Positions 18,843 to 27,204 of a stretch of 59,050 nt of DNA are shown here, one piece after another. Made by a program: the position numbers and the translations under genes. Location of the stretch: positions 1-59,050 of the forward strand of contig SVRA01000004.1 in the NCBI GenBank assembly GCA_015065075.1, read 5' to 3'. Every line of letters begins with the position of its first letter. Position 1 is the first letter of the stretch. Source of the DNA: Oscillospiraceae bacterium (GTDB lineage: Bacteria; Bacillota; Clostridia; Oscillospirales; CAG-272). Under the pieces are notes generated by a model. The model was not told the DNA's origin. It was given only the letters and a program-made list of their open reading frames with translations, and did no database searches.

Positions 18843-20027
18843 TTAATGGTGGAACAATCTCATTCCCGTAAACGCCATCGCCATGCCGTATTTATCACAG
18901 CACTCGATAACGAGATCGTCACGGATAGATCCCCCGGGCTCTGCAATGTACTTAACACCGGACTTCTTCGCGCGCTCAATATTGTCGCTAAAGGGGAAGA
19001 AAGCGTCAGATCCGAGAGCAACTCCGTCGATAGTGTCGAGATAAGCTCTCTGCTCATCCTTGGTAAAGGGGGCAGGCTGCTCGGTAAAGTACTTCTGCCA
19101 GTTTCCGTCAGCGCAAACGTCCTCTTCATTCTGATTGATGTAGCCGTCGATAACGTTATCTCTGTCGGGACGTCCGAGAGTGGACTTAAAGGGCAGATTC
19201 AATACCTTGTCGCTCTGGCGCAAGAACCAGGTGTCTGCCTTGCCGCCCGCCAAACGAGTGCAATGAACTCTCGACTGCTGACCTGCGCCAACACCGATCG
19301 CCTGACCGTCGACCGCGAAGCAAACCGAGTTGGACTGTGTATATTTAAGTGTAATAAGCGCAACTACGAGATCGCGGATAGCAGACTCGGGCATGTCCTT
19401 GTTAGCGGTTACCACGTTCTGAAGAATATCCGCGCTGATCTTGTAATTGTTTCTTCCCTGCTCAAAGGTGATACCGTAGACCTGCTTTCTCTCTACGGGA
19501 TCGGGAGTGAAATCGGGATCGATCTTAACGATGTTATATCCGCCCTTTCTCTTGCCCTTAAGGATCTCAAGCGCCTCGGGCTCGTATCCGGGAGCAATGA
19601 TACCGTCTGAGACCTCGCGAGCGATCATCTTCGCGGTGGTAACGTCGCAAACGTCGGAAAGCGCCACCCAGTCGCCAAATGAGCACATTCTGTCCGTACC
19701 TCTTGCTCTCGCGTAAGCACAAGCCAAAGGAGACTCGTCAAGACCCTCAATGTCGTCAACGAAGCAAGCCTTCTTCAACTTCTCGGAGAGAGGAAGACCC
19801 ACAGCCGCGCTGGTGGGGCTGACGTGCTTGAACGAGGTAACAGCAGGAAGACCAAGCGCCTCCTTAAGCTCCTTGACAAGCTGCCAGGAGTTGAACGCGT
19901 CAAGGAAATTGATGTATCCGGGTCTGCCGTTCAAGATCTCAATAGGAAGATCACTTCCGTCGTGCATAAATATCTTGGAAGGCTTCTGATTGGGGTTACA
20001 ACCGTACTTAAGCTCAAATTCTTTCAT
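18843..20027 (-). CDS. AICAR transformylase (stand-alone, no IMP cyclohydrolase domain)
   Basis: It formylates AICAR (ZMP) with 10-formyl-THF to give FAICAR. The 394-residue protein contains only the transformylase half of PurH. The folate/AICAR-site motif KHVSPTSAAVG lies at about residue 67, and LKYTQSNSVCFA, GAGQQSRVHC and the C-terminal EPGGS are present. The MGS-like cyclohydrolase domain normally at the N-terminus of PurH is absent. Cyclohydrolase activity is instead supplied by the PurO-like gene 12 bp upstream. AAGGAG lies 8 nt before the ATG. Its substrate is the ligand family sensed by the riboswitch upstream of purE. Confidence 0.93.
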   Translation of the reverse strand: MKEFELKYGCNPNQKPSKIFMHDGSDLPIEILNGRPGYINFLDAFNSWQLVKELKEALGLPAVTSFKHVSPTSAAVGLPLSEKLKKACFVDDIEGLDESPLACAYARARGTDRMCSFGDWVALSDVCDVTTAKMIAREVSDGIIAPGYEPEALEILKGKRKGGYNIVKIDPDFTPDPVERKQVYGITFEQGRNNYKISADILQNVVTANKDMPESAIRDLVVALITLKYTQSNSVCFAVDGQAIGVGAGQQSRVHCTRLAGGKADTWFLRQSDKVLNLPFKSTLGRPDRDNVIDGYINQNEEDVCADGNWQKYFTEQPAPFTKDEQRAYLDTIDGVALGSDAFFPFSDNIERAKKSGVKYIAEPGGSIRDDLVIECCDKYGMAMAFTGMRLFHH

Positions 20028-20039
20028 CGTCGTTTCTCC

Positions 20040-20771
20040 TTATTTATTCTTGTTGATTATAATTTCCGTGGGCTCACTGCCGTCAAGAGGAACCTGTCTG
20101 ACGAACAGCGACACCTTATTGTCATCATTAAGGTTATTCCAACAAATGTCGGCAAGCTCTGCCGCAGTATTTGGGAGTGCGACCTCCTCAGGCTCACCGT
20201 AGAAAGAGGGGATAGGATTACCGTCGCACTTGTATGTGTGAATGAAATGACCGAAGCCATCTCTGGGAGTATAGCTGTAAAAATATCTGTTACATACCGA
20301 GCCATCTCCGTTTGCGCTCTTCAATATGGACATCTGATAATGGAAGGTGTCAGACGGAGCGTAATGAAGGATTCCGGAAATTCGGGGAGTAAAGTTGGGA
20401 GCATCGTCCTCAAACTCGCGGGTGTGCAATGACTTGACAAAGGCACAGCCGTCCTCGCCGTTTTCCTTTATGTAATCGTATATTGTATCGGTCTGATCTC
20501 CGTTTGTTATAATGTCGATCGACCCGTTCTGCGCAGAAAGATAAGGATTGTAAATTATAAGATGGGGATCGGAAAGCTTGGATTCATCGAATGCCTTAGT
20601 TCTCATACCGCCCTCAAAGCGCTCGAAAACACGATTGCGCGAATTAACGCTTCTGCCCATAATAAAGTACGCGATAAGCGCGCTCTTGCCGTCTGCGGAT
20701 TTACCGATAACGATTCCTCGACCGGGATAAGTATTCTCGCTTAAAAGCTTGGTAAGATCAAAAAGTGCCAT
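20040..20771 (-). CDS. purO: Archaeal-type IMP cyclohydrolase (PurO-like)
   Basis: It should close FAICAR to IMP, the last step of purine synthesis. The 243-residue protein contains YPGRGIVIGKSADGKSALIAY near the N-terminus followed by a GRS-NSRNRVF segment, matching the PurO/IMP_cyclohyd family rather than the MGS-like domain of bacterial PurH. It is somewhat longer than archaeal PurO (~200 residues). The chosen ATG (20771) begins one base after the purN stop, with AAAGGA inside purN. An upstream in-frame ATG at 20792 would overlap purN and lacks a better ribosome site. Its position between purN and the transformylase strongly supports the assignment. Confidence 0.87.
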   Translation of the reverse strand: MALFDLTKLLSENTYPGRGIVIGKSADGKSALIAYFIMGRSVNSRNRVFERFEGGMRTKAFDESKLSDPHLIIYNPYLSAQNGSIDIITNGDQTDTIYDYIKENGEDGCAFVKSLHTREFEDDAPNFTPRISGILHYAPSDTFHYQMSILKSANGDGSVCNRYFYSYTPRDGFGHFIHTYKCDGNPIPSFYGEPEEVALPNTAAELADICWNNLNDDNKVSLFVRQVPLDGSEPTEIIINKNK

Positions 20772-20772
20772 A

Positions 20773-21393
20773 TCAGTTGTTTCCTTTCGCATCCATTATT
20801 TCTTTTGATATCTTTTCAACCGCCGCCGGAAGTATCTTCCACTCAGCTTCTTCCATTACTCTTTTTTGGAGAACCTCTGCGGTATCTCCGTCTTTTATCT
20901 CAACCGCTTTTTGCATTACGATCTCGCCGCCGTCGGGTATCTCGTTTACAAAATGCACCGTGGCGCCCGTTACCTTTACGCCGTACGAAAGCGCCGCTTC
21001 GTGAACGCGGAGTCCGTAAAACCCTGCGCCGCAGAAGGAAGGAATGAGCGACGGATGTACGTTAAGTATTCTCTTGGGATAAGCCTTGGTGAAATCCTCT
21101 GACAAGATAGACATAAAGCCTGCAAGGACTATAAGATCGATCTTGTATTCGTCAATCAAACTGCGTATTTTCGCCTCAAACGCCTCATGACTTCCAAGTT
21201 CCTTCTTATATGCCACCGCGCTGTCAACACCTGCCTTCCTAGCTCTTTCAAGAGCAAAAGCCGTAGGCTGACTGGAGATTACTAAAACTATCTCTCCGCT
21301 ATTGATTATTCCACTGTGCTGTGCATCGATAAGTGCTTGAAGATTAGTTCCGCCTCCCGACACCAGCACCGCAATTCTTGCTCTATTTCCCAT
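20773..21393 (-). CDS. purN: Phosphoribosylglycinamide formyltransferase (PurN)
   Basis: It transfers a formyl group from 10-formyl-THF to GAR. The 206-residue protein begins MGNRARIAVLVSGGGTNLQAL. Catalytic motifs include LAGFMSILS, NVHPSLIPSF (Asn and His) and GATVHFVNEIPDGG with the Asp equivalent. The frame is open for 28 codons further, but those codons overlap purM. The ATG at 21393 starts one base after the purM stop in a TGATATG arrangement identical to the purN-purO junction, which suggests translational coupling. Confidence 0.95.
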   Translation of the reverse strand: MGNRARIAVLVSGGGTNLQALIDAQHSGIINSGEIVLVISSQPTAFALERARKAGVDSAVAYKKELGSHEAFEAKIRSLIDEYKIDLIVLAGFMSILSEDFTKAYPKRILNVHPSLIPSFCGAGFYGLRVHEAALSYGVKVTGATVHFVNEIPDGGEIVMQKAVEIKDGDTAEVLQKRVMEEAEWKILPAAVEKISKEIMDAKGNN

Positions 21394-21394
21394 A

Positions 21395-22438
21395 TCAGCA
21401 GAGTATAACTCCCTCGTCACCCTTGACGATCTCACCGATAACGTACGCAGTTTCACCGTTTGCACGAAGAATTTCAAGCGCCTTATCTACCTCAGTCGCG
21501 GGAACGACAACGCTCATACCAACGCCCATATTATAGGTGTTATACATATCTCTCTCGGGAATATTCCCAACCTCTGCGATAAGATCGAATATGGGAAGCA
21601 CCTTGACAGCGCTCTTGTCGATCTTCGCGGTAAGTCCCTTTGGAATAGATCTCGGAATATTCTCATAGAATCCACCGCCGGTGATATGAGAAATACCCTT
21701 GACGTCAACCTGCTCTAAAAGTGAAAGGATACTCTTAACGTAGATCTTGGTGGGAGTAAGCAAGGTCTCCGCAATACTCTTACCACCAAGCTTTTCGCAA
21801 GGAACGTAAAGAGAATCGGGATTCTTGTCTATATCAAACACCTTTCTGCAAAGCGAGAATCCGTTGGAATGAACTCCGGTTGAAGCAAGAGCGATGACCA
21901 CGTCACCCTCCGCCATTCTCGTGTTGTCAAGTATCTTTTTCTTGTCAACGATACCAACCGCAAATCCGGCAAGGTCGTATTCTTCCGCGGGCATCATACC
22001 GGGATGCTCTGCAGTTTCTCCACCGATAAGTGCCGCGCCCGACTGAACGCAACCTTCGGCAACACCGCCAACGATAGCGGCGATCTTCTCGGGAATATTC
22101 TTTCCGCAAGCAATGTAATCAAGGAAGAACAAAGGCTTTGCGCCGCAGCAGATGATGTCGTTAACGCACATAGCCACCGCATCGATACCGATAGTATCGT
22201 GCTTGTCCATCAAAATAGCCATTTTCACCTTGGTTCCGCAACCGTCAGTGCCCGAAACGAGCACAGGCTCCTCCAAGCCCAAAGGAAGACCGAAGCAGCC
22301 TCCAAATCCTCCAACGTCGTCGAGGCAACCCTCGTTTTTGGTACGAGCGATGTGCTTTTTCATCAATTCAACGGCCTTATAACCTGCAGTAATATCAACG
22401 CCCGCCGCAGCGTAGCTCTCAGATCTTGAATTATTCAT
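21395..22438 (-). CDS. purM: Phosphoribosylformylglycinamidine cyclo-ligase
   Basis: AIR synthetase closes FGAM to AIR with ATP. The 347-residue protein has YAAAGVDITAGYKAVE, DGCGTKVKMA, the GGETAEHPGM loop and GGGFYENIPR, all standard for PurM. It is full length. It follows purF by 38 bp and couples to purN. Confidence 0.97.
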   Translation of the reverse strand: MNNSRSESYAAAGVDITAGYKAVELMKKHIARTKNEGCLDDVGGFGGCFGLPLGLEEPVLVSGTDGCGTKVKMAILMDKHDTIGIDAVAMCVNDIICCGAKPLFFLDYIACGKNIPEKIAAIVGGVAEGCVQSGAALIGGETAEHPGMMPAEEYDLAGFAVGIVDKKKILDNTRMAEGDVVIALASTGVHSNGFSLCRKVFDIDKNPDSLYVPCEKLGGKSIAETLLTPTKIYVKSILSLLEQVDVKGISHITGGGFYENIPRSIPKGLTAKIDKSAVKVLPIFDLIAEVGNIPERDMYNTYNMGVGMSVVVPATEVDKALEILRANGETAYVIGEIVKGDEGVILC

Positions 22439-22476
22439 AAAAACCCTTACCTTTCGTAATGCTCATCATAATGCAA

Positions 22477-23901
22477 TTATTCTTTTCCCGTCCAGCAATA
22501 CGTGCAAAGCTGGTCCTCGGGGAGTCCGATGGCTTTGATTATGCCCTCGATAGACTGGAACTCGAGAGATGCCAAGTGAAGCTTCTCACATATCTTTCGG
22601 CGCAGATTTTTGCCGCGCTCGGTGTTGGCATCGCTGTATTCTTCAATATATTTAAATCCCTCCTCGCCCTCAAGCTCCATAATGGTCTTTCGTGCGATAA
22701 GCTCCATAGGGCTGGTCGCTCTGGAGAAATTCAAATACTTGCAACTGTACATGATAGGTGGGCAAGCCGATCGCATGTGCACCGACTTCGCACCGTTTTC
22801 ATACAAAAATTCAACCGTCTCGCGAAGCTGTGTTCCTCGAACTATCGAGTCGTCCACGAAAAGCAGATTTTTGTCCTGAATAAGATCGTGCACAGGCACC
22901 AGTTTCATCTTCGCAACCTTTTTTCTGTCAGCCTGACTCGGAGGCATAAAGCTTCGCGGCCAGGTAGGCGTATATTTTATAAAGGGGCGAGAGAACGGCA
23001 AGCAGCTCGCATTAGAATATCCGATCGCGTGGGGCGTTCCCGAATCGGGCACGCCGCTGATGTAATCGATACCGTCGCAAAGACCCGCCTCAAGATCAGA
23101 TCTTGCCATTATCTGTCCGTTGCGGTATCGCATTGCTTCAACGTTTACTCCCTCGTAGGTCGCAGTAGGATAGCCGTAATACGACCAAAGGAAAGCGCAC
23201 ACCTTCATCTTTTTTTGTGGAGGAGAAAGCTGCTCTATTCCATCGGGTGTTATCTCAACGATCTCGCCGGGGCCAAGCTCTCGCTCGTCTTCATACCCAA
23301 GCTTCTGATAAGCAAAGGACTCGAACGCGACTGCGTATCCGTATTCGTCCTTTCCGATGAGCACGGGAAGTCTGCCAAACTTGTCCCTTGCGGCAATAAT
23401 GTTTCCCCCGTCCTTAAGGATCAGAAGAGAAACCGTTCCTTCTACGACCTCGTTGGCGAACTTGATTCCCTCAGCAAAGCTGTCCTTTTGATTTATAAGT
23501 GCCGCTACGAGCTCGGTAGAGTTTATCTGCCCGCCCGTCATAGCGTTAAAATGTCCCGTGGTATGTGAAAAATATTCTTGCAACAAGTTATCGACGTTGT
23601 TTACTATACCGATAGTAGCGATAGCGTACGTGCCAAGCTTTGAGCTGATGAGAAGCGGCTGAGGGTCGCTGTCGCTGATCGATCCTATCGCGCTGGTGCC
23701 GCGCATTTCCTCAAAAACTCGTTCAAACTTGGTTCTGAACGGCGAGTTCGATATATTGTGTATCTCTCTTTGCAATCCAAGCTCCTTGTCATAGACCGCA
23801 AGGCCGCCGCGTCTTGTTCCTAGATGCGAATGATAATCCGTTCCAAAGAAAACGTCACTTAAGCAATCGCGTCTTGAAGCAATTCCGAAAAATCCTCCCA
23901 T
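22477..23901 (-). CDS. purF: Amidophosphoribosyltransferase-like protein lacking the catalytic N-terminal cysteine
   Basis: By position and overall sequence this is PurF (PRPP to phosphoribosylamine), 474 residues. It starts MGGFFGIAS: residue 2, the essential Cys nucleophile of class II glutaminases (MCGI), is Gly. The usual RYST and NGN glutaminase motifs are also not recognisable. The phosphoribosyltransferase half is intact, with the PRPP loop LLFVDDSIVRGTQ at 346-358. Four cysteines at about 235, 387, 466 and 469 match the 4Fe-4S ligands of Bacillus-type PurF. No in-frame upstream start would restore a Cys. It may be ammonia-dependent or use another amide donor; this is inference. Confidence 0.88.
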   Translation of the reverse strand: MGGFFGIASRRDCLSDVFFGTDYHSHLGTRRGGLAVYDKELGLQREIHNISNSPFRTKFERVFEEMRGTSAIGSISDSDPQPLLISSKLGTYAIATIGIVNNVDNLLQEYFSHTTGHFNAMTGGQINSTELVAALINQKDSFAEGIKFANEVVEGTVSLLILKDGGNIIAARDKFGRLPVLIGKDEYGYAVAFESFAYQKLGYEDERELGPGEIVEITPDGIEQLSPPQKKMKVCAFLWSYYGYPTATYEGVNVEAMRYRNGQIMARSDLEAGLCDGIDYISGVPDSGTPHAIGYSNASCLPFSRPFIKYTPTWPRSFMPPSQADRKKVAKMKLVPVHDLIQDKNLLFVDDSIVRGTQLRETVEFLYENGAKSVHMRSACPPIMYSCKYLNFSRATSPMELIARKTIMELEGEEGFKYIEEYSDANTERGKNLRRKICEKLHLASLEFQSIEGIIKAIGLPEDQLCTYCWTGKE

Positions 23902-23969
23902 GATATACCCCTTTTTGCTGAAAATACGAAATTCAGACCGTGCAAGATCCGAAAAAAATGAAAACCAAA

Positions 23970-24464
23970 TTATTTATTGTATTCCGCCGCAACAGCCGCA
24001 TCCTTTTCAAGAACTGCCTTTGCGTCCGCTTCTCTCTTTGCCACGATCTTGGCATCAAGCTGCACATCGGAAAGAGCAAGTATCTGCGCCGCAAGCAAGG
24101 CAGCGTTGGTCGCTCCGTCAATCGCAACCGTAGCCACTGGAATGCCGGAGGGCATCATCACAGTAGACAAAAGCGCGTCAAGCCCGTCGAGATTAGTGGA
24201 CTTGCAAGGAATTCCGATAACCGGAAGCGTGGTATTCGCGGCAACCGCGCCCGCAAGATGAGCCGCCATACCTGCAGCTGCGATAATAACACCAAATCCG
24301 TTCGCCTTCGCGTTTTTTGTAAACTCCGCCGCCTCCACGGGAGTACGGTGAGCTGAATAAACGTGAACCTCGTACGGAATGCCAAAAGCCTCAAGTGTAT
24401 CTATCGCCTTTTTAACGACAGGCATGTCACTTGCACTTCCCATAACTATACCAACTTTTTTCAT
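23970..24464 (-). CDS. purE: N5-carboxyaminoimidazole ribonucleotide mutase
   Basis: PurE class I rearranges N5-CAIR to CAIR. The 164-residue protein begins [16 protein letters not shown] and carries the SAHRTP motif and [19 protein letters not shown] lies 8 nt before the ATG at 24464, so the longer frame to 24473 is not used. It is the first gene of the operon, behind a ZTP riboswitch. No purK, purC or purB is present in the window. Confidence 0.96.
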   Translation of the reverse strand: MKKVGIVMGSASDMPVVKKAIDTLEAFGIPYEVHVYSAHRTPVEAAEFTKNAKANGFGVIIAAAGMAAHLAGAVAANTTLPVIGIPCKSTNLDGLDALLSTVMMPSGIPVATVAIDGATNAALLAAQILALSDVQLDAKIVAKREADAKAVLEKDAAVAAEYNK

Positions 24465-24512
24465 ATATAACACCTCCGAAAACTATCGATTTTAAAATCA
24501 AATCCAAAAAGC

Positions 24513-24553
24513 AAAAAAGGCGCACTTATCCCTTCAACAGAAACAAGCGAGCC
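24513..24553 (-). terminator. Riboswitch-controlled intrinsic terminator upstream of purE
   Basis: On the minus strand GGCTCGCTT (24545-24553) pairs with AAGTGCGCC (24519-24527) and is followed by six T (24513-24518). The 5' arm begins inside the conserved GGGC end of the ZTP aptamer, so aptamer folding and terminator folding compete. This is the expected layout for a ligand-on transcriptional switch. Confidence 0.85.
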
Positions 24554-24622
24554 CAGACGGTCGGCAATATAGATTTCTGTTTCACCGTGGTTATGCCACT
24601 CATTCCGTCAGTCGCAGAAATC
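24551..24622 (-). promoter_or_regulatory. ZTP (pfl-motif) riboswitch aptamer controlling the pur operon
   Basis: On the minus strand P1 is GATTTCTG (24615-24622) with CAGAAATC (24572-24579). It encloses CGACTGACGG, then a GTGG-CATAA-CCAC hairpin and GGTGAA. After a short linker comes the conserved 3' segment GACCGTCTGGGC (24551-24562). GACGG in the first domain is perfectly complementary to CCGTC in the second, matching the ZTP pseudoknot (usually GGCG/CGCC) with compensatory changes. ZMP/ZTP signals 10-formyl-THF shortage. The genes downstream include AICAR transformylase and PurN, with fhs at the end. Confidence 0.85.
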
Positions 24623-24655
24623 CTCGTAATTTTTCCTAATCATTATTACACTATT

Positions 24656-24684
24656 ATAATATCATAAAGAAATAGAAATGTCAA
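24656..24684 (-). promoter_or_regulatory. Sigma-A promoter of the pur operon
   Basis: On the minus strand TTGACA (24679-24684), a 17-bp spacer and TATTAT (24656-24661). The start point would be near 24649, about 27 nt before the riboswitch P1. The -35 lies in one arm of a 14-bp inverted repeat. Confidence 0.85.
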
Positions 24685-24767
24685 GACTTTTTTCTTTTAT
24701 TCCCTACATTTTTATCTTATTTTATCAATAAAAATGCAACTGTAGGAACAAACAAAAAAGTCTTGAC
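24680..24767. repeat. Nested inverted repeat between the VanZ-like gene and the pur promoter
   Basis: GTCAAGACTTTTTT (24680-24693) and AAAAAAGTCTTGAC (24754-24767) are perfect 14-bp arms. Inside, CCTACA (24703-24708) and TGTAGG (24741-24746) with T/A-rich extensions form a second stem. It starts just after the VanZ-like stop and may terminate that transcript. It also places a second TTGACA-like box in the opposite orientation. Confidence 0.7.
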
Positions 24768-24772
24768 AAAAA

Positions 24773-25228
24773 TCATTTCTTATCTGTATTTTTTCTTTTA
24801 ATTTCAACGCGAATAAGACATAACGCCTCAACCGCCAAGCAGGCAACCGAGTATCCGAGAATATCGATCCACACGTCCCGAACAGATGATCCCCTTTGAC
24901 TGAATATCTGTATAGTTTCATCCATAAGTGCGACGAAAAGACCGCACAAAGCAAGAAGAAGGGCGTATACAAACCTGTTCTTTGCAAACAACTTAAAAAG
25001 CAAAGACGCGGCAATTCCCAAAACCGCAAATTCGATGAAATGAGCCATCTTTCTAACCGAAAGACCTCCCACAGTAGTAGCGCCGTTTCCGGTTCCGAAT
25101 ATCGAGGCAAAAAATTCACCAACAGCTTTGCTTATAGCGGACGAGATCTGTGAGGAGAAAACGGAATTACCCCATATAAAGCACACTATAAATGCGAATA
25201 TCGCAATGAGCCAATATCTTTTTTTCAT
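24773..25228 (-). CDS. VanZ-like membrane protein
   Basis: The 151-residue protein has four to five hydrophobic helices and the VanZ-family landmarks RKMAHFIEFAVLGI and DETIQIFSQRGSSVRDVWIDILG. VanZ relatives often sit with cell-wall or exopolysaccharide genes; their molecular role is not settled. GGGAGG precedes the ATG at 25228 by 4 nt; a longer TTG start is less likely. It ends the exopolysaccharide-regulation gene run. Confidence 0.85.
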   Translation of the reverse strand: MKKRYWLIAIFAFIVCFIWGNSVFSSQISSAISKAVGEFFASIFGTGNGATTVGGLSVRKMAHFIEFAVLGIAASLLFKLFAKNRFVYALLLALCGLFVALMDETIQIFSQRGSSVRDVWIDILGYSVACLAVEALCLIRVEIKRKNTDKK

Positions 25229-25285
25229 CAAACCTCCCAAAATATCCGCAAAGACCGCAGCGTAACGGCCGTTTCCACAAAAGTA

Positions 25286-26071
25286 TCAAACAATAGCGTC
25301 TGCACTCTCAAGCTCGGACGCAGAGTATTCCATCAGATCCTCAACGCAAGCGCACCCCAAGGCCTTATCAATAACCGCCACCGCGCTTGCCAAATTCGGC
25401 ATACGCGTCGTCATATTATGGCAATCCGAGCCCAAAAATCCGACTGTCCCCATAGAAACCATAGAAATCGCCTGCCTCTTCGTGCCGAATCTCAGGAATG
25501 CCTCGGCGTTGAGCTGTATCTCCACGCCTCCCTCAAGCAACCGATCCAAAAGCCCCTTTTCCTGATACGCACAATATCTGTCATAGTGAGCGACCACAGG
25601 TCTGAATCCCTTGGCCTTCAAAGAGAACAGCTCTCGAATATGGGAGTCGCTCCAGCGCTCAAATGGCATCTCCACAAGCAAAAGATTAGTACCTAAAACA
25701 CAGAGCTCCGACATTGAGGAGCTTCTTGATATCCCATCAAAGTAAGCAACCTCTGCGCCCAAATAAACGGTGGGAAAATTCTTACCCATATCCTTTTGCT
25801 CGAACACCGCAGACGCAAGCGTCTCCGCCGCCTTGCCCCTCCTATTGAGAAAATCCGAGGGGTTAGTTGCGTCGGGATAAAAATGCGGCGTGGCAACTAT
25901 ATTTCTGACCCCTTGCTCATAAGAACACTCAAGCATCTCAAGAGATCTCTCAACACTCTCGCTTCCGTCGTCAACACAGGGCAGTATATGCGAATGCATA
26001 TCTACCAGATCTGTTTGTGTACAAGCATTCCGAAAGCTTTTCCCGTCAGTTTGCTTTTTTGTAAAAAACAT
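25286..26071 (-). CDS. CpsB/YwqE-type tyrosine-protein phosphatase (PHP domain)
   Basis: It is a metal-dependent phosphatase expected to dephosphorylate the CpsD kinase in capsule/exopolysaccharide control. The 261-residue protein has DMHSHILPCVDDGS at residues 24-37 (metal ligands), ATPHFYP, VYLGAEV, PVVAHYDRY and FLGSDCHNM, the normal PHP motif series. The gene overlaps the end of the LytR-CpsA-Psr gene by 26 bp, suggesting coupling; its own ribosome site is weak. A CpsD-like kinase lies 2 kb upstream in the same direction. Confidence 0.9.
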   Translation of the reverse strand: MFFTKKQTDGKSFRNACTQTDLVDMHSHILPCVDDGSESVERSLEMLECSYEQGVRNIVATPHFYPDATNPSDFLNRRGKAAETLASAVFEQKDMGKNFPTVYLGAEVAYFDGISRSSSMSELCVLGTNLLLVEMPFERWSDSHIRELFSLKAKGFRPVVAHYDRYCAYQEKGLLDRLLEGGVEIQLNAEAFLRFGTKRQAISMVSMGTVGFLGSDCHNMTTRMPNLASAVAVIDKALGCACVEDLMEYSASELESADAIV

Positions 26072-27038
26072 CGGTAACTATATCCTTCAATCCTTCTTCA
26101 TCGACGTAAAATTCCATATATTTTTTGCCGACCTTAGACTCTCCGGGAATCATTATCGTTTCCTTTTTCTCGTAGCTTGAGAGCTTTTCCGAGATCTCCC
26201 CGAATATTCCCTCACCGGCATTCGTAACAATGTAATCCTCAACGCTTTCATAACACTCAAGTAAAAGCTCCTCATCGATCTGAGAACTGCTTGCTTTCTC
26301 TATAAAAGCATCGAAAAACACCATCTGTCGTTTGATTCGCGATACGTTGGTTCCGTCGGAGACTCCGCCTCGCGCACCAATAAACTTCGTCGCAAGCTCA
26401 CCGTCAAGCATAACCGTCTGCCCTGCAACAAGACGTTCATCAACGGAGGTCATATCGTCCTCAACGTATACCTCAACTCCGCCGATATGATCAACTATAA
26501 TGCCGATGGTATTCATAGACATCGATACGTAATTTTTAAATTCAACGCCATATAGTAGATCAGATACGGCTTTAGTCGTGTTTTTGCTCTTTCTAGTATT
26601 GCTTATTTCGGTGTATGTGCCGTCGTTGTGAGACAAAGCGATCTGCGCAACGGTCTCCTTCGATTCACCGCTAAAAGCATCGTAAACCAATATCTCAGTC
26701 ATCGTATCTCGGTTGATCGGGATAACCCTGTAAGAATTATCCGCGCTGTCAAAGGACAGCACCAAAATGAAATCGGCCTGAGCATATCCGTTGCTTTCAG
26801 TCGCTCCATATTGATCTATTCCAATAATAACGTAATTTTTAACCGTGCTTTTCGGGCGGTACGCCTCACCGTCAATATATACGGTATCCAAGGTATCTGT
26901 CCTATCGTTCGAATTACCTGCGGGCGTTCCGTTTATAGCCAACATTATACGGTCCAGATTAAACAAAACGGCGGAAACCAAAGCAATACATACCAAAAAC
27001 GCCGTGAAAAGCAAGATAGTTCTTCTGTTTTTCCTCAT
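26046..27038 (-). CDS. LytR-CpsA-Psr family protein
   Basis: LCP proteins attach polyprenyl-linked glycans to peptidoglycan at the outer membrane face. The 330-residue protein has an N-terminal membrane anchor (RRTILLFTAFLVCIALVSAV) and an LCP core with NYVIIGID, an Arg/Asp pair in INRDTMTEI, DHIGGVEVYV and the Arg-rich GTNVSRIKRQMVFF segment. GGAG lies 5 nt before the ATG at 27038; the nine extra upstream codons are not needed. It overlaps cpsB downstream. It probably acts with the CpsB/C/D module. Confidence 0.88.
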   Translation of the reverse strand: MRKNRRTILLFTAFLVCIALVSAVLFNLDRIMLAINGTPAGNSNDRTDTLDTVYIDGEAYRPKSTVKNYVIIGIDQYGATESNGYAQADFILVLSFDSADNSYRVIPINRDTMTEILVYDAFSGESKETVAQIALSHNDGTYTEISNTRKSKNTTKAVSDLLYGVEFKNYVSMSMNTIGIIVDHIGGVEVYVEDDMTSVDERLVAGQTVMLDGELATKFIGARGGVSDGTNVSRIKRQMVFFDAFIEKASSSQIDEELLLECYESVEDYIVTNAGEGIFGEISEKLSSYEKKETIMIPGESKVGKKYMEFYVDEEGLKDIVTDVFYKKAN

Positions 27039-27084
27039 ACACACTCCATTCGTCACACTTCGCAAGCCACAGAGGCAACGATCA

Positions 27085-27165
27085 AATATGACTAAGCGCG
27101 TAACAAGCCGTTTTTGTTCGCTTCGGCAACCGCCGTCGATTCGCGCTTTTATACGCGCGTCAAAG
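27085..27165. repeat. GC-rich imperfect palindrome between the surface protein and LCP genes
   Basis: On the minus strand GCGCGTA ... TACGCGC-like ends and a GCGCG-TATAAAA-CGCG inner hairpin occupy most of this 166-bp gap. No reading frame or clear promoter was found in it. Confidence 0.4.
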
Positions 27166-27204
27166 TTTATTTTTTAGTTTGTGTCTTCCAAAGGGACGAC
27201 TCAA

